Source: Rhynchopus euleeides (Eukaryota > Euglenozoa > Diplonemea > Diplonemida > Diplonemidae). Taken from it: DNA of 64,000 bases. The DNA lies in assembly GCA_963210315.1 (NCBI GenBank), contig OY723259.1, positions 620,001 to 684,000 of the forward strand, in the 5' to 3' direction. Below are positions 1 through 11,562 of this stretch, in pieces; within the stretch, counting starts at the first letter, position 1, and each line of letters opens with the position of its first letter. Both the position numbers and the translations under genes were made by a program. The notes beneath the pieces are model-generated. The model was not told where the DNA came from. It worked only from the letters and a program-made list of their open reading frames with translations, and did no database searches.

Positions 1-603
1 GGTAGGGTGGCGTCGGGACGGTCGGGAGGGGTTGGGGGAATGGGGCTGCAGACACGCTTGTTAGTCCGACTGCTTCCGGGCCTGGTGAGAAAAACTGAAG
101 TCTGATCCAGAACGAACCTTGAGAGGCAAGAGAATGACACGCACAAGTGGGAGGGGACCCTCAGAAAAGCAGAAAGCGTAGCAACCGTGCTTCCTTCTTC
201 CTTAATGATGCGTTGACGCTTCCACCACCCTAGAGCCTGCTGCTTTGATGTGGGTGTGGAGCACATGTGAACACGAGATAGCTAGACACACAGAAAAGGA
301 ACAGGATCGTCGGAAGCACTCCTACACTTTTACGCATCATAAATGTGCTCAAAAAAGAGAAGAAAACGACCAGCCCCGCACAAATCCGCAAAAGTACTTA
401 CCCACGCAGGGCTTCACGCACCACATGGAAGAAAAAAGCCACAGAATGTGTTTGTTGCCCGCTTCTATCTTGTGCTCACACATGTGCTCCTCACTCACAT
501 TAATTTGAAGCAGCAGGCTGGCGGCGTCGTCAACGCATAACATACGGAGGAACTATTCAAGGAATTCTTGAAGCACGGTTGCCCCGCCTTTTACCGACCG
601 TGA
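1..603. other. Intergenic, no gene supported
   Basis: No convincing coding region. The short overlapping frames at 245-543 have no recognisable motif. The only item of note is GCGTTGACGCTTCCAC at 210-225, the reverse complement of a motif found upstream of other genes in this window (35276-35292, 41136-41153). Confidence 0.5.
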
Positions 604-2911
604 TCATCGGCGTGATGCTTCAAGGGCTTTTTGCAGTGCCCTTTCCTCCTCGACCTCCCCGGAGACTGTCTCTGTGCCGGCAGCCTCAGCCTGAGCCTGG
701 TTGAACAGAGATTCCTGTATATCTGTCCACAGCTGCGTGTTCAACTGCCCCGGGTGCCTCTCATACCGCACGAGGACAGCAGACGACGCCATATCCTGGA
801 ATGCAGTGGAGCGGGACACGTGGGTCGCCCTGGCATCATCCAGGTGGACCGTGGTGCCGCTGTCCGCATCCTGGCTGTATGCGGTGTAGTGCATACCCCC
901 ATACACCACAGCGCCCCCGAAAGAGAAGGTGGCGGTGCCATCCTCTTTGAGGCAATCCCTCAACTCGAGCAGCCGTGGGACCTCGCACCTGTCCGTGACG
1001 AACCTCGGAGGGCGCCCAGCACCGGCGCACGCGAACCGCTGGATGAAGACCAGCAGGGTGTTACCGATGCACATCGCCCTCTTCGACACCCCTCTCAACG
1101 AGGCCCTTCAGGCTGCGGAGCCCGTCCAGCTGCACGTGAGAGCCCGCGCGCAGGTTGTACTTCACCCAGTGCATCAGGGGAAAGATTTCGGCAGTCAGGT
1201 CAAGCGGCAGCTGCTGAACCTGTGCGAGACATGGCCGCAGGAGCTGCAAAGATGCGGCCAGGTAGCAGGTGTTCCTGCCACTCCCGAGCGGTTCCCGCGG
1301 GAACAGCCAACAGCGGCTACTCAGGTCGGACAGCTGGATCCCGGGGCCCCGCTGCGACACCGACGCTGGCCCCAAGTCGACCATATCCTCATCATCCATG
1401 GCAAGCTGCTGCGCGCCACGGCTGCTGTCCACCATCAGGCCAGGAAAGACCTCCCTCACTTGCTGTTCCACATGAACAGCACCCGAAGACCGCAACTGCT
1501 TGCGCCGAGGTAACTCGAACAGATCATCCGACTCGCCACCACTTGACACCTCCTTGTTGGGGCCGCCCTGCCGCTTCTTGCTGCTGGGAAGGGCCGTCCC
1601 AGTGCAGCCCCACTGCAGATAGGCGGCGTACGTCATCTGGTGCTTCCCACTCACATGCGACTTCAGGGACGCCTCTGCCACGAAGGGCTTGCCCCCAGCC
1701 GTGCGAGTAGTGCCGCATATCTTGCACTCCAAACCACCCTCCCCCTTCACCAGAGCGCCAGCCAGCAGGTCCTCGGAGGTCCCGTCAGCCAGCATGTCGT
1801 CGGAGTCCAACCCGTCAACCAGCAGGTTGTCGGAACCCACACTCCCGGCAGAGTCGTCAGCCTCAGGTGGTGCGTCGGAGTCCACTGCATCGTCGCTGTG
1901 CTGCGGAGGAAGAGGCGGCGGACACCACCCCTTCTGCGCTGCCTCCAGCGCAACTTCCAGCTCTGCCACTCGCTGGGTGAGCAGCGTCACCTCCTTGCCC
2001 GATTGCCACTTGCCGCTCTTCACAGCCTTGCGGAGGCTCGCAAGTTCCCCTGAGTCGAGGATGATGTCGGACCGGCTAGTCCGAGGTTCATCAAACTTCA
2101 TGATGCGCTGCCGGGCGCTCTGCTGCCAGAACGTCAGTTCCAACCCTGTCTCATCTGAAACCTCAGACAGTGCAAGGTCTGTCACCGCCGACAGCATGTC
2201 CCCCAGGTATGTGACAGCGAGGGGGCGGCGCATCAGCGACCAATCCGTTGTGCCGAGCAGCTCCCTCAGGTTATCCTGCCGCAACTTCACCCCCGGGTCC
2301 CGCTCAGGCGCATCCGCCTCCTCCAACCCCCTGATGACAGCCTCAAGGTCCAACGACACGGACCTGTCGATCAGGCTGATCGCGACCTCCTGCAGGGCAC
2401 CCACCTCTTCGTTGACCTTTGCCCGGATGTAGGCCAACGAACGCTCACGCCATGCGAGGGCAGGCACCGCCAGGGAGCTGAGGGAGAGCTCACTGCGGTG
2501 ACGCTGCAGTCTTCTGGGGTACGTCAGGTGCGTGGAACATCCACGCGCCTTCGATACCACCAATGGCCGACTCCTCACGACGAGAAGTTTGCACTCTTCT
2601 GTCTGGGGAGGTGGAATCAGGGCCTCCACCGCAGCCGACAGGTCGGAGTAAATCCCCTCACAGCAGTCGGTGATCCACACCTTGCAGCCGCCCTTGGGCA
2701 CATGCAAGGCGACGTACCACGTCTGGGGTTCGCTGCGGAGCGGCGCGATGACCACAGCAGGCACATGTGGACCCCAGTCATCCTTCCTCACGCGCGACAC
2801 CCCCGAAGGATCACCAACACCAGGCTGCACAAGTGTCGACTCGTTGCAGCCCGCTCCGGTAAACGCGTTGTCCGGAACCGCCTCCAGGAAGCTCCGGATC
2901 TGCGACTCCAC
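604..2911 (-). pseudogene. Ubiquitin-specific-protease-like gene with C2H2 finger, frameshifted and 5'-truncated
   Basis: Read on the minus strand, 2911-1061 and 1098-604 together give one USP (peptidase C19) reading. The upstream frame (616 residues) contains a C2H2-like finger near residues 406-434 (CKIC...H...H) and ends in a Cys box, NTCYLAASLQLL, with the candidate nucleophile near residue 549. The downstream frame (164 residues) starts with NTLLVFIQRF, matching the USP strand usually written VLxIHLKRF, and has the His box GGMHYTAY (His about 70). Cys and His boxes lie in different frames, so a single-base shift in 1061-1098 breaks the gene unless there is recoding or a sequence error. 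The GTAACA sequence there gives no convincing intron. Only about 85 residues separate the boxes, so the catalytic domain is short. There is no ATG at the 5' end: the frame runs straight into the 51-bp minisatellite. The N-terminal part is not recognised; a transposon-borne protease is possible. Confidence 0.6.
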
Positions 2912-2915
2912 ACAC

Positions 2916-4293
2916 AGCCGCGTGACACCTAAACACCCACTACGACACTCTCCTAGGTTGAGACATAGCCGCGTGACACCTAAACACCCACTACGACACT
3001 CTCCTAGGGTGAGACATAGCCGCGTGACACCTAAACACCCACTACGACGCTCTCCTAGGTTGCGACATAGCCGCGTGACACCTACATACCCACTCCGACA
3101 CTCTCCTAGGTTGAGACATAGCCGCGTGACACCTAAACACCCATTCCGACACTCTCCTAGGGTGAGACATAGCCGCGTGACACCTACACACCCATTCCGA
3201 CACTCTCATAGGTTGAGACATAGCCGCGTGACACCTAAACACCCACTACGACACTCTCCTAGGTTGAGACATAGCCGCGTGACACCTACATACCCATTCC
3301 GACACTCTCCTAGGTTGAGACATAGCCGCGTGACACCTAAACACCCACTACGACACTCTCCTAGGTTGAGACATAGCCGCGTGACACCTAAACACCCACT
3401 ACGACACTCTCCTAGGTTGAGACATAGCCGCGTGACACCTAAACACCCACTACGACACTCTCCTAGGTTGAGACATAGCCGCGTGACACCTACATACCCA
3501 CTACGACACTCTCATAGGGTGAGACATAGCCGCGTGACACCTAAACACCCACTACGACACTCTCCTAGGTTGAGACATAGCCGCGTGACACCTACATACC
3601 CATTCCGACACTCTCCTAGGTTGAGACATAGCCGCGTGACACCTAAACACCCACTACGACACTCTCCTAGGTTGAGACATAGCCGCGTGACACCTACACA
3701 CCCATTCCGACACTCTCCTAGGTTGAGACATAGCCGCGTGACACCTAAACACCCACTACGACACTCTCCTAGGTTGAGACATAGCCGCGTGACACCTACA
3801 TACCCATTCCGACACTCTCCTAGGTTGAGACATAGTCGCGTGACACCTACATACCCACTACGACACTCTCATAGGTTGAGACATAGCCGCGTGACACCTA
3901 AACACCCACTACGACACTCTCCTAGGTTGAGACATAGCCGCGTGACACCTAAACACCCACTACGACACTCTCCTAGGTTGAGACATAGTCGCGTGACACC
4001 TACATACCCACTACGACACTCTCATAGGTTGAGACATAGCCGCGTGACACCTAAACACCCACTACGACACTCTCCTAGGTTGAGACATAGCCGAGTGACA
4101 CCTACATACCCACTACGACACTCTCATAGGGTGAGACATAGCCGCGTGACACCTAAACACCCACTACGACACTCTCCTAGGTTGAGTCATAGCCGCGTGA
4201 CACCTAAACACCCACTCCGACACTCTCCTAGGGTGAAACATTGCCGCGTGACACCTACATACCCATTACGACACACTCCTCTGGTACGACACA
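2916..4293. repeat. 51-bp minisatellite, about 27 units
   Basis: Tandem units of 51 bp (core GCCGCGTGACACCTA, then CACTCTCCTAGG) with substitutions but almost no indels. Because 51 is a multiple of three, the plus strand stays open through the whole array and would give a 17-residue repeat beginning HSRVTP. I treat that as a by-product of unit length: no start context, domain or flanking coding signal supports it. The array abuts the truncated 5' end of the protease-like gene. Variants alternate AAACACCCACTACG with TACATACCCATTCCG, so units were probably amplified in blocks. Confidence 0.95.
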
Positions 4294-4884
4294 GCCGCGT
4301 GACTCCTGCCCAGCAATGCACCTTGCGGAGGCGTGCACTCCAACACTCTTAACAATATGTTAAATGGAGGCATGCCCCTCACCACTCAGCTGCTGATCAG
4401 AGGAGCACCACACGTCAAGGACGTGCCAGGTACCACCTACTCACCAGGAGCTGCCCTGCCTTGGGAGCAGAGAATGGGGTTTAACATGCAGTAACCCCTC
4501 CAGACAGTGCAGATATTTTACGTCTGGAGGGTCCCAAAACCCTTAGAAAACCCCCCTACAGGCCCTGAGGCCCCCCCAGGCCATTTGTCAGCGGCAAAGT
4601 GAAATTTTTGAACCCGAAATTTCTGCCCAAAAACCATTTTTTTCTGGGTGTGGGTGTGCCTGGGGCCGAAAAAACAGTGTTTTGGGGGTATGGAAATTTA
4701 GTCATTCTTAGTCACTTTTAGGCGATTTACGCGCGGTTTTTCGGCTGGGGAAAAGAGAGTAAGATTTTCGAAAAAAATCGATTTTCGCAAAAAATCGCAT
4801 TGTGTCGTAGTCGCGCGTAGTCACCCGTAGTCGCCAGGTCGAGGTTCCCAGATTCCATACCCCCCCGGGGTACTGAATTACCGA
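4294..4884. other. Noncoding, homopolymer-rich
   Basis: A decayed edge of the minisatellite to about 4350, then G/C-tract and A/T-tract sequence with no supportable gene. Confidence 0.5.
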
Positions 4885-5249
4885 TTTTTCGACATGTCGA
4901 AAAAAAAAATTTGGCCGAAAAAAAAAAATTTTTTTTCCGGCCGACTAAACCGAAAATCGGGCCCTCTGGGGTGCCACACCGATATTTTTCGGATTTTTTT
5001 CGGATTTTTTTTCGATTTTTTTTGGTTGGGGTGGCCACCAGTCCAGGCTGCTGCCCCAGGGTGGCCGGATTTTCGACATGTCGAAAAAAAACTTTTTTTT
5101 CGGCCGACTAAACCGAAAATCGGGCCCTCTGGGGTGCCACACCGATATTTTTCGGATTTTTTTTCGATTTTTTTTGGTTGGGGTGGCCACCAGTCCAGGC
5201 TGCTGCCCCAGGGTGGCCGGATTTTCGACATGTCGAAAAAAATTTTTTT
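4885..5249. repeat. Directly duplicated AT-homopolymer module with three TCGACATGTCGA palindromes
   Basis: A block of about 150 bp (starting CCGACTAAACCG and ending at GGTGGCCGGATTTTC) occurs at about 4938-5085 and again at 5101-5235. Three copies of the palindrome TTTTCGACATGTCGAAAA lie at about 4886, 5072 and 5222, at the borders of the blocks. Overlapping frames on both strands are Phe/Lys-rich translations of the T and A runs and are not genes. Confidence 0.8.
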
Positions 5250-6404
5250 TTGGCCGAAAAAAAAATTTTCCGAAAGGGCGTGCGGTAGCCGACGCCCTTT
5301 TGTGCTCGCCTCCTCCCTCCCACACCTCTTTGTCCTCTTTCATGACGCGTCACCCTGCCTCCACGCTCTGACTTCTGTGACCCGCATGCCGCGTTGAGAG
5401 CAAGTCTTCCGTGTGCTGTCACCGAGACCAGGCCACTATCTGCTCTCAGGTTGGTAGCAATGGCCTTTTACCTGATGTCAAGCCCACGTGACAAAGACTC
5501 GTGCAGCTGAGGTCCTGGCTGGTCTGTCCTGTTGTCTGGGATCCTGTTCCCCCCCGCACCCCCCCTTCCCACACATGTCTGGTGCGTCGGTCGCGGGTTT
5601 GTGGCGCATCGGTCCTTTGGCCTGCCGGGCCTCCCCCCCGCACCCCCCCTCCACACGCGAACCGGTCCCCCTTTTTCAATTGCGACCCGGTTCCCGTGTT
5701 GTGTCGCGGCCCTCCCCGCCTCGCCTCCGACAGACTCTCCCCACAGTTGACGACGTGGGCAAACGGCGCCGACATCCTCTCATCACTTACCGTATTCTCA
5801 TCAGGACGGTCGGTTTCCCTGACGCCACGACCACCAATGTGCTCCGATGATTTTTGAAGGAGGTAGTTCATCCCCGACTCAGGCGTTTGCGGGAATGAGC
5901 TCGCCCACTTCTCCTGGAGGAGTACGCACCACCCGGTCGTGGCGCACCCGCACCCGCTGCACACCGCACATGACGAGTTGCGGTAGCAGCCGTACCCCAC
6001 ACAGGTTCGAGTGGTTTGCCATGGTCCTGCTCACGACGACCTGCAGGTCACCCGTTCCTGTCGTGCACGGGCAGGCAGTGCCAGGAGGTGGTGGCCTCGT
6101 CAATCTGGCAGGGTTTGAGTTTACCGGGGCGAGGCACTCCACTCTGGGTCTGCTGTTTGTGATGTAACAAGCAGGTCTGGCGGGGTGTTCAGGGTTCGGA
6201 GTGGCCCTCCTCGTTGGCATCCGTGCAGCAGCGCTATCGCGTCCCGGAATGCCCCGTGTCACACCGGTGGGAACAGGGGCCAGCACCGCCATCTCGAGGA
6301 GGACCCGGGCCGTTCTTTGGATTCTTCACAGTCGCAGCCTCCGGCTTGTCGTTGTCCGTCAGCGTAGCGCCCACCCAGCCTGCAGAGATCTTGCACCGTC
6401 TTCA
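5250..6404. other. Intergenic, no gene supported
   Basis: GC-rich sequence with C runs (5550-5665). Overlapping open frames exist on both strands (for example 5446-6000 minus and 5847-6167 plus), but they are low in complexity, mutually overlapping and match no family I recognise. Confidence 0.4.
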
Positions 6405-6572
6405 ACAGCAACTTTTGACCCGACAATTTTTGGGGCATTTTTTCACCAAAAAAAAATCACTCTGCGCGCCAAGTCGAAGACTTGTTTGGGGACTTTTGGT
6501 GTCCCCAATTTTTCAATTTTCGAAAAATAAGCTCACTTTGCTAAACTGGACCCAACTCCCCACACTCTTTTT
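6405..6572 (+). repeat. Dispersed T-rich repeat R1, copy 1
   Basis: Contains TTTGGTGTCCCCAATTTTTC and CTAAACTGGACCCAACTCCC. The same order of motifs is found inverted at 59380-59640, and a fragment at 25687-25735. The distribution suggests an old mobile element; no ends could be defined. Confidence 0.7.
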
Positions 6573-6936
6573 TAAGCGAAAAACAGCAAATTTCGGCCGA
6601 TTTTTTCTCATTTTTTCTCATTTTTTTTCACCGACTTTTCCATACCCCCTTTGGGCGAAATTTCGGGAAAATTTTTTTTCGGATTTTTCGCGATTTTCGC
6701 ATTGTCTCAAGGGCCCCGTGTTTTGGGAGTTTTTTGAATTTAAAATTTAACAAACGGGCAGCATTTAGATGCCGCCAGGTGCTGCTAGGTCAGATGGACT
6801 CCGTAGAGTGATTTTTGGTGCGGTAGTGCTTTAGACAATGCAATTTTTAAATCGCCGAAATTTTGCCCACGCTTAAGGTTACGCAGCTTGGGCCCCTCTA
6901 GACCCGGGGGCACAGGCGACAGGGAAGAGGGACGCG

Positions 6937-8805
6937 GTGTTCGCGAAGGCGGCTGCGACAGCGGTGGCGTTTACTGGGATCCCCTTTCGTAAGGCGCAGC
7001 TGTTTCTGGAGTTGATGAGGGGCTTCACCATTCCACTGACTGGTCCGCTGGACATCCGCCGGATGTGGGCCGCGGAGAAGGGGGCCCTGGTCACCGACCT
7101 GCACGCGAAGATCGGGGCCGAAATCCGGGAGAACAACTACGCACTTGTCCATGACTGCGGCACACTCGGCGCACAGCACCTCCTGATAGTCACACTGCAG
7201 ACCCGCACTCAGTCGTACGTGCTGCAGCCAGTATTCCGCCCCGACGGAAACGCGTACAACGCTGAGACTCTGCGGATCGCGTTGGAGACGTCGCTGCGCG
7301 AGGTGGGCATTGACGTGGCTGATCCGAACTGGAAGAAGCCGTTCGTCATCCGGTCCGACCGAGGATCGAGTGATGGTGCCCTCAGCCGCAACCTCTCCGT
7401 CGCATGGGGTGTTCCATTTGTCCCCTGCCCGCCGCACCTCTTCAACAACGTCCTGTCTGACTACACGAAGCACGCCAAGTCAGCAGGAGCACACACCGAC
7501 CTCCGCGACGCATATGACCTGGTTCGCTCCCTGAACTACGTCTTTGCGGGGAACACGAGGCAAACAAGGTGGGTGGCGTTGCAAAAGCAGCTCGCGTCGG
7601 GTGCGAAGGAGTTCCAGCTTGTTTCCATCTTGTCAGAGATTACGAATCTGCCGGAGAGTGGCATCAGCCGGTCAGAGCGTGCGAAGTGGCTGGACCTGAA
7701 GAAGCAGAAAATTTGCGACATCGTACGGGAACCCCTCCACGCAACAGTGCAGGCAGCACGATCGGCCGCTGACCTGGTGAAGGTACTGACCGACATCACA
7801 ACCTCCATGCACCTCACGCAGGAGGTGACCGCACCCTCTGTCCGCGCGCCGTTGCTCTATGACACCAGGTTTGTGAGCCACATCGCGTCGTACCTGCACT
7901 TCTCGGAGCGGGTCCGGGTCCTTCTCCTGTTCATCGGACAAGAAGTACGGGCCAGCGCGTCCCCGTCGAAGTCCCTCCTCGCGGTTGCGGAGATTCTGAA
8001 GCGGAGGGGCCTCGCCGGCACCGAGAGCGCCCTCAAGTCAGCATGCAAGGTGACTGCCAGCCTCGGCGCCGCCTTCACGAAGTACGCCAACGCGATGGTG
8101 CCGGGGACTGAGCTGGCAACCGCAGTCTGGGCCGACATCGAGGACATGCTTGACCACGCTCAGGAACAGGCTGAGGATGAGGCAGCGACGCACGACGAAC
8201 GCGGAGGATATCTCGCAATCGCCGATGGGTTCGTGAAGAGGTGGACTGACGAATGCGGCAAAGGCTACTGGCACACGGTGCGCTTCTTGAACCCGAGCAC
8301 AGTTGCCGCCGTCGCTGTGTACACGCCGTTGCCCACGTTCGCCCAAGTCAGCACACTCCTCCCTGGTGTGACATCCGACATGTGGGATCGGTACATCGAT
8401 GTCGCAACGAAGCCGGTGCCGAAGCAGACCATCGCGCAGTTCTGGCTGAAGTACCCGGAACAGGAGCTCAGAGACGCTGCCCTCGACCTGACAAGCATGG
8501 CGGTCTCTGCAACATCACCCGATTCTGCTCTGAGCGCTGTGGAGCATGTGCTTGAGGATCGGCCGCTGTCTCTGTCCTCGAAACGTGCTCTCTTCGCACT
8601 CAGCCTCAACCAGGACGTCAAAAACGAGCACCCTCTCGTGAAAAATCTGAGGCATGGCTTCCCGAGTGTGATCATCGCTGACGAGGAGGATGAGGAGGAG
8701 GCAGAGGGGACAGAAGAGCCGTGCGAGCTCCTGACGATGGACGAAGCCATCTCTGCCATCAACGACATTCCCGACGAAGCCGGCAGCGCAGAAGTTGAGG
8801 CGTGA
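6937..8805 (+). CDS. hAT-superfamily transposase (N-terminus incomplete)
   Basis: A DDE transposase with an RNase H fold that would cut and paste a hAT element. The first part (DAVFAKAAA...TGIPFRKAQ) matches the hAT segment just before the catalytic core. Candidate catalytic residues are Asp73 (HDCGT) and Asp141 (SDRGSS). CPPHLFNNVLSD (164-175) matches the C-x2-H segment of the insertion domain. The region from about 500 to 570 (FWLKYPEQELRDAALDL, then SALSAVEH and ALFALSLNQ) is the C-terminal hAT dimerisation domain, followed by an acidic tail. The open frame begins at 6877 with no ATG before Met27, and AG acceptors occur at about 6885 and 6900, so an upstream exon, where a BED finger is expected, is probably missing or undetected. 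The stop lies in GCGTGAGTAA, which also resembles a splice donor. No TIRs or 8-bp duplication were found, so it is a relic or a domesticated gene. Confidence 0.75.
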   Translation: MFAKAAATAVAFTGIPFRKAQLFLELMRGFTIPLTGPLDIRRMWAAEKGALVTDLHAKIGAEIRENNYALVHDCGTLGAQHLLIVTLQTRTQSYVLQPVFRPDGNAYNAETLRIALETSLREVGIDVADPNWKKPFVIRSDRGSSDGALSRNLSVAWGVPFVPCPPHLFNNVLSDYTKHAKSAGAHTDLRDAYDLVRSLNYVFAGNTRQTRWVALQKQLASGAKEFQLVSILSEITNLPESGISRSERAKWLDLKKQKICDIVREPLHATVQAARSAADLVKVLTDITTSMHLTQEVTAPSVRAPLLYDTRFVSHIASYLHFSERVRVLLLFIGQEVRASASPSKSLLAVAEILKRRGLAGTESALKSACKVTASLGAAFTKYANAMVPGTELATAVWADIEDMLDHAQEQAEDEAATHDERGGYLAIADGFVKRWTDECGKGYWHTVRFLNPSTVAAVAVYTPLPTFAQVSTLLPGVTSDMWDRYIDVATKPVPKQTIAQFWLKYPEQELRDAALDLTSMAVSATSPDSALSAVEHVLEDRPLSLSSKRALFALSLNQDVKNEHPLVKNLRHGFPSVIIADEEDEEEAEGTEEPCELLTMDEAISAINDIPDEAGSAEVEA

Positions 8806-9640
8806 GTAATATCCCTATCCCCCATTCCCCACCCCGTAGAATGTACAGTCCCTTTTTTCCCGTTCTCCCTATTTTCTCTTTTCTCCATACAACCGCGCGT
8901 GTCGTGTGACGACCCCAGTGTCCTCATGAGGTATCCATTGGAACCTGGGTGTCTAACCGCGCCCGCGCTGCTCGGAGGCCAACAACAATCCGAGACTTTT
9001 CTCCCCGTTCACTGCAGCCTCATGCCATGTGGTTGACAGCACATTTCTATTTCTATTTCTATATTGAATTGTCTTTCTTCTTACTTCTTACTTTTTTGTT
9101 TTCTGTTTTGAGTGCTCGGCTGAGAAGGACAGGCGAGAAGGCCGGACGTACTCGCAAGAAAAATGATTGGTACCGGGGCGAAGGACGCTCAGGGAAAGAT
9201 GCATAACCCCCACAACCCCACCCCCTACTCCCCATTTTCATGATGTGACAGGTATTGCCGCATTTGACATTGGACACTGTGTGCACCAACATTCCTCCCA
9301 CAGCCAAGACAATACCATGCCGTGATTTGCAGGTGCCACTCCACTCACACATCGTTGTTCCCTCATCCTCAGGCAACGAAAGACAAACCCCCACACACAA
9401 AAACAATGAAGAGGCTCAACCATGACGTAGCGATGGCGTTGTGAGGGGCGGCGGGCACACTGGGTCGAGGTTGGACGTGGTATCTCGCGAAATTCGTCGT
9501 CACACAGCTTCTGCAAAACCGTAGCCCACCATAATAATGTCCATCATTTCTTAAAATATCTTAAGATATCTTAAGAAATTCTTAATTTCTTAAAATTAAT
9601 AGGGGGTATTAATTTAAGCAATTTAATGCAGTACCTGCAT
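8806..9640. other. Intergenic
   Basis: No gene seen. It holds pyrimidine-rich tracts (9045-9110) and an AT-rich stretch of CTTAAGA-type palindromes (9548-9620) just outside the element that starts at 9643. Confidence 0.5.
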
Positions 9641-9642
9641 TA

Positions 9643-10713
9643 CTGGGGGGGGTCAAATAGTACTACCCCTTTAAATACAACTACCCCCTCAAATACAACT
9701 ACCCCCCGGGTTTTTCAAAATAGATTGTTTTTCCAGTATATTAGTACTACCCCCCTTTTTGCCCATTTTTTCCCCTTTCTAAGACTGTTGCCCCTGTAGT
9801 AGGGGCATGCCGCTGAGAGAAATCGGTTGCACCGAGCCTCCTGGCTGAGCTGGTAATCAACGCCACGCTCTGAAGAGCAGCACTGCCAACCACCACAGAC
9901 CATCGGATACATAAGAACCCGTCCAACCCGTTTCTCCCACACAACTGTCCCGAAATGAGACCCGTCATGACCTGGCGAACCTTGAAGCGATCGCAAGGAA
10001 GAGCTGCAGTACGCAGTAACCTGCATGGGGGCACTGGCTGTGGGGGAGGTTGTCTAGCGACAAACTGGCGTTAGCTAGTGAGTCCTCGTTTGGAGACACC
10101 AGTCAGGTGGGGAGTTTGGTTGGGGCGGCACACTCTGTTACACATTAACGCAGGTGTCCGAAGGCAAGCTCAGTGAGAACAGAAATCTCACGTAGAGCAT
10201 AAGGGTAAAAGCTTGCTCGATACATGATCTTCAGTACCGATCCTCGGTGTGAAAGCATGGCCTAACGATCTTTTGGTCTGCAAGCAGGTCATCGACCTCA
10301 AGAGACGCCCCTTCCACACCGCCGAGCGAGGTGGGGCCCTCTCGAGCACGGCGCGCGACACGTGATTCGCCGCTGTGTTGAACACCAGTGATGCGGGTGT
10401 TTACTGGGTGTCGGTAGTGTACCGGCGAAGGGATCTGCATGTGTATGATCCCCTTGGATCCCATTGAACCTCTGGAGGGTCTTTGGCCCGGAAGCCAACC
10501 CATAAACAAGGTTGAAATTAGGCAACTCACAACTGAAATGACCCCATCACAATCCGTACGGATTCCAAACATGCCGATAAACAGCGTTTTGGCGACCTGG
10601 GGGTCATAAAAGTGACTCATTGTCACCAATTACCATTTATCTACATTTTCACGATTTAGGCAAGCGGTCCCGCCTATTAGTACTACCCGGTAGTACTATT
10701 TGACCCCCCCCAG
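9643..10713. mobile_element. Non-autonomous DNA transposon, TA target duplication, 25-bp perfect TIRs
   Basis: Both ends carry CTGGGGGGGGTCAAATAG followed by TACTACC as perfect inverted repeats (9643-9667 and 10689-10713), flanked by TA at 9641-9642 and 10714-10715. The 1.07-kb interior has direct repeats of AAATACAACTACCCCC near the left end. An unrecognised 132-residue frame (10231-10629, minus) is too weak to call. TA duplication suggests Tc1/mariner-like mobilisation in trans. The terminal GGGGGGGTCAAAT is shared with 42281-43428. Confidence 0.85.
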
Positions 10714-11546
10714 TAAGACGTCTTAAGAAAGAAAGAAAAAGATCCTTTTCTTATTAAGATCTTTTTCATACCATGTTGTTGGGAAAATATAGCTGGAGTC
10801 GTGCAGGATCATTCGTGAAGAAATACGAAAGGTAAACGAGAAAAGGTTTTTCGCTGATAGCACGACACACACAGAAAATTTTGCCTGCGGAAGTGTTGGT
10901 GTGTGATTGGCAGGCGCATAAGACTGTGTGTGACGGCAAGCACCTGGCACTTCCCCTATCGCTGCATTTCCGCCTGACAAGTCCCTTGTTGGGAGAAAAA
11001 AATCATGCCACGGAGCGAGAGCCGCGGCGAGGTCAGTCGCCGTCTGTTGTGGCAGGATGACATCTGGTGGCGCCGTTTGCAGGAATGTCCCGTCGCCATA
11101 CGGAGTTAATCCGGAAGGATGACCCGCATGACAGGGTGCCGCGTCAGACAGGGCGGGCGCCCAGGCCTAGTGGAGCCCCTGAGGACAGACGTGGACGCCT
11201 GCAGCTGCGCCTGGATGGCACAGATACAGCGGTGACTTTCGTTTTGATTTGTGTCATCACCACTGAGAGGGCTCTTGGCGCGACATCACAGGGGCCAGTT
11301 GCTGAAAGCAAATACAGCCGGCGAATCAAAAGAGAAGAGCCGGAAGGCAGCGAGGGTGGGGGGGTTTGATTGCCAGAGTGAATGGAAAAACAAGTCGCGC
11401 CGCAAGTATCCCAGCACCTTCTTGCATGATATTCCTTTTTAGTCACCACACCAGAGATGCTGTACAAGGCAGATCAATGCACAACGGGTGTAGCAGTTGT
11501 CTGTCAGTGGCCTGGCGGATGTCGAGGATGGGGAGAACGACAAGCT
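10714..11546. other. Intergenic downstream of cyclase A
   Basis: No gene supported. Short blocks (ATCCGGAAGGATGACCC at about 11111) recur 3' of cyclases B and C, so part of this spacer duplicated with the genes. Confidence 0.5.
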
Positions 11547-11562
11547 GACCGCGAGGGCGGTC
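11547..11562 (-). other. Hairpin at the cyclase A stop codon
   Basis: GACCGCGAGGGCGGTC can fold as a 6-bp stem with a 4-base loop. An identical copy sits at 14416-14431 at the stop of cyclase B. It may be a 3'-end processing signal, or simply conserved by recent duplication. Confidence 0.3.

Noticed and set aside
2670..4352. 560-residue plus-strand frame over the 51-bp array
   Set aside because: It is open only because the unit is 17 codons long and lacks stops; the upstream part is antisense to the protease-like gene.
4727..5422. Several Phe/Lys-rich frames on both strands
   Set aside because: Translations of T and A runs in a duplicated noncoding module.
5446..6000. 184-residue minus-strand frame
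   Set aside because: Gly/Arg/Thr-rich low complexity with competing plus-strand frames and no motif.
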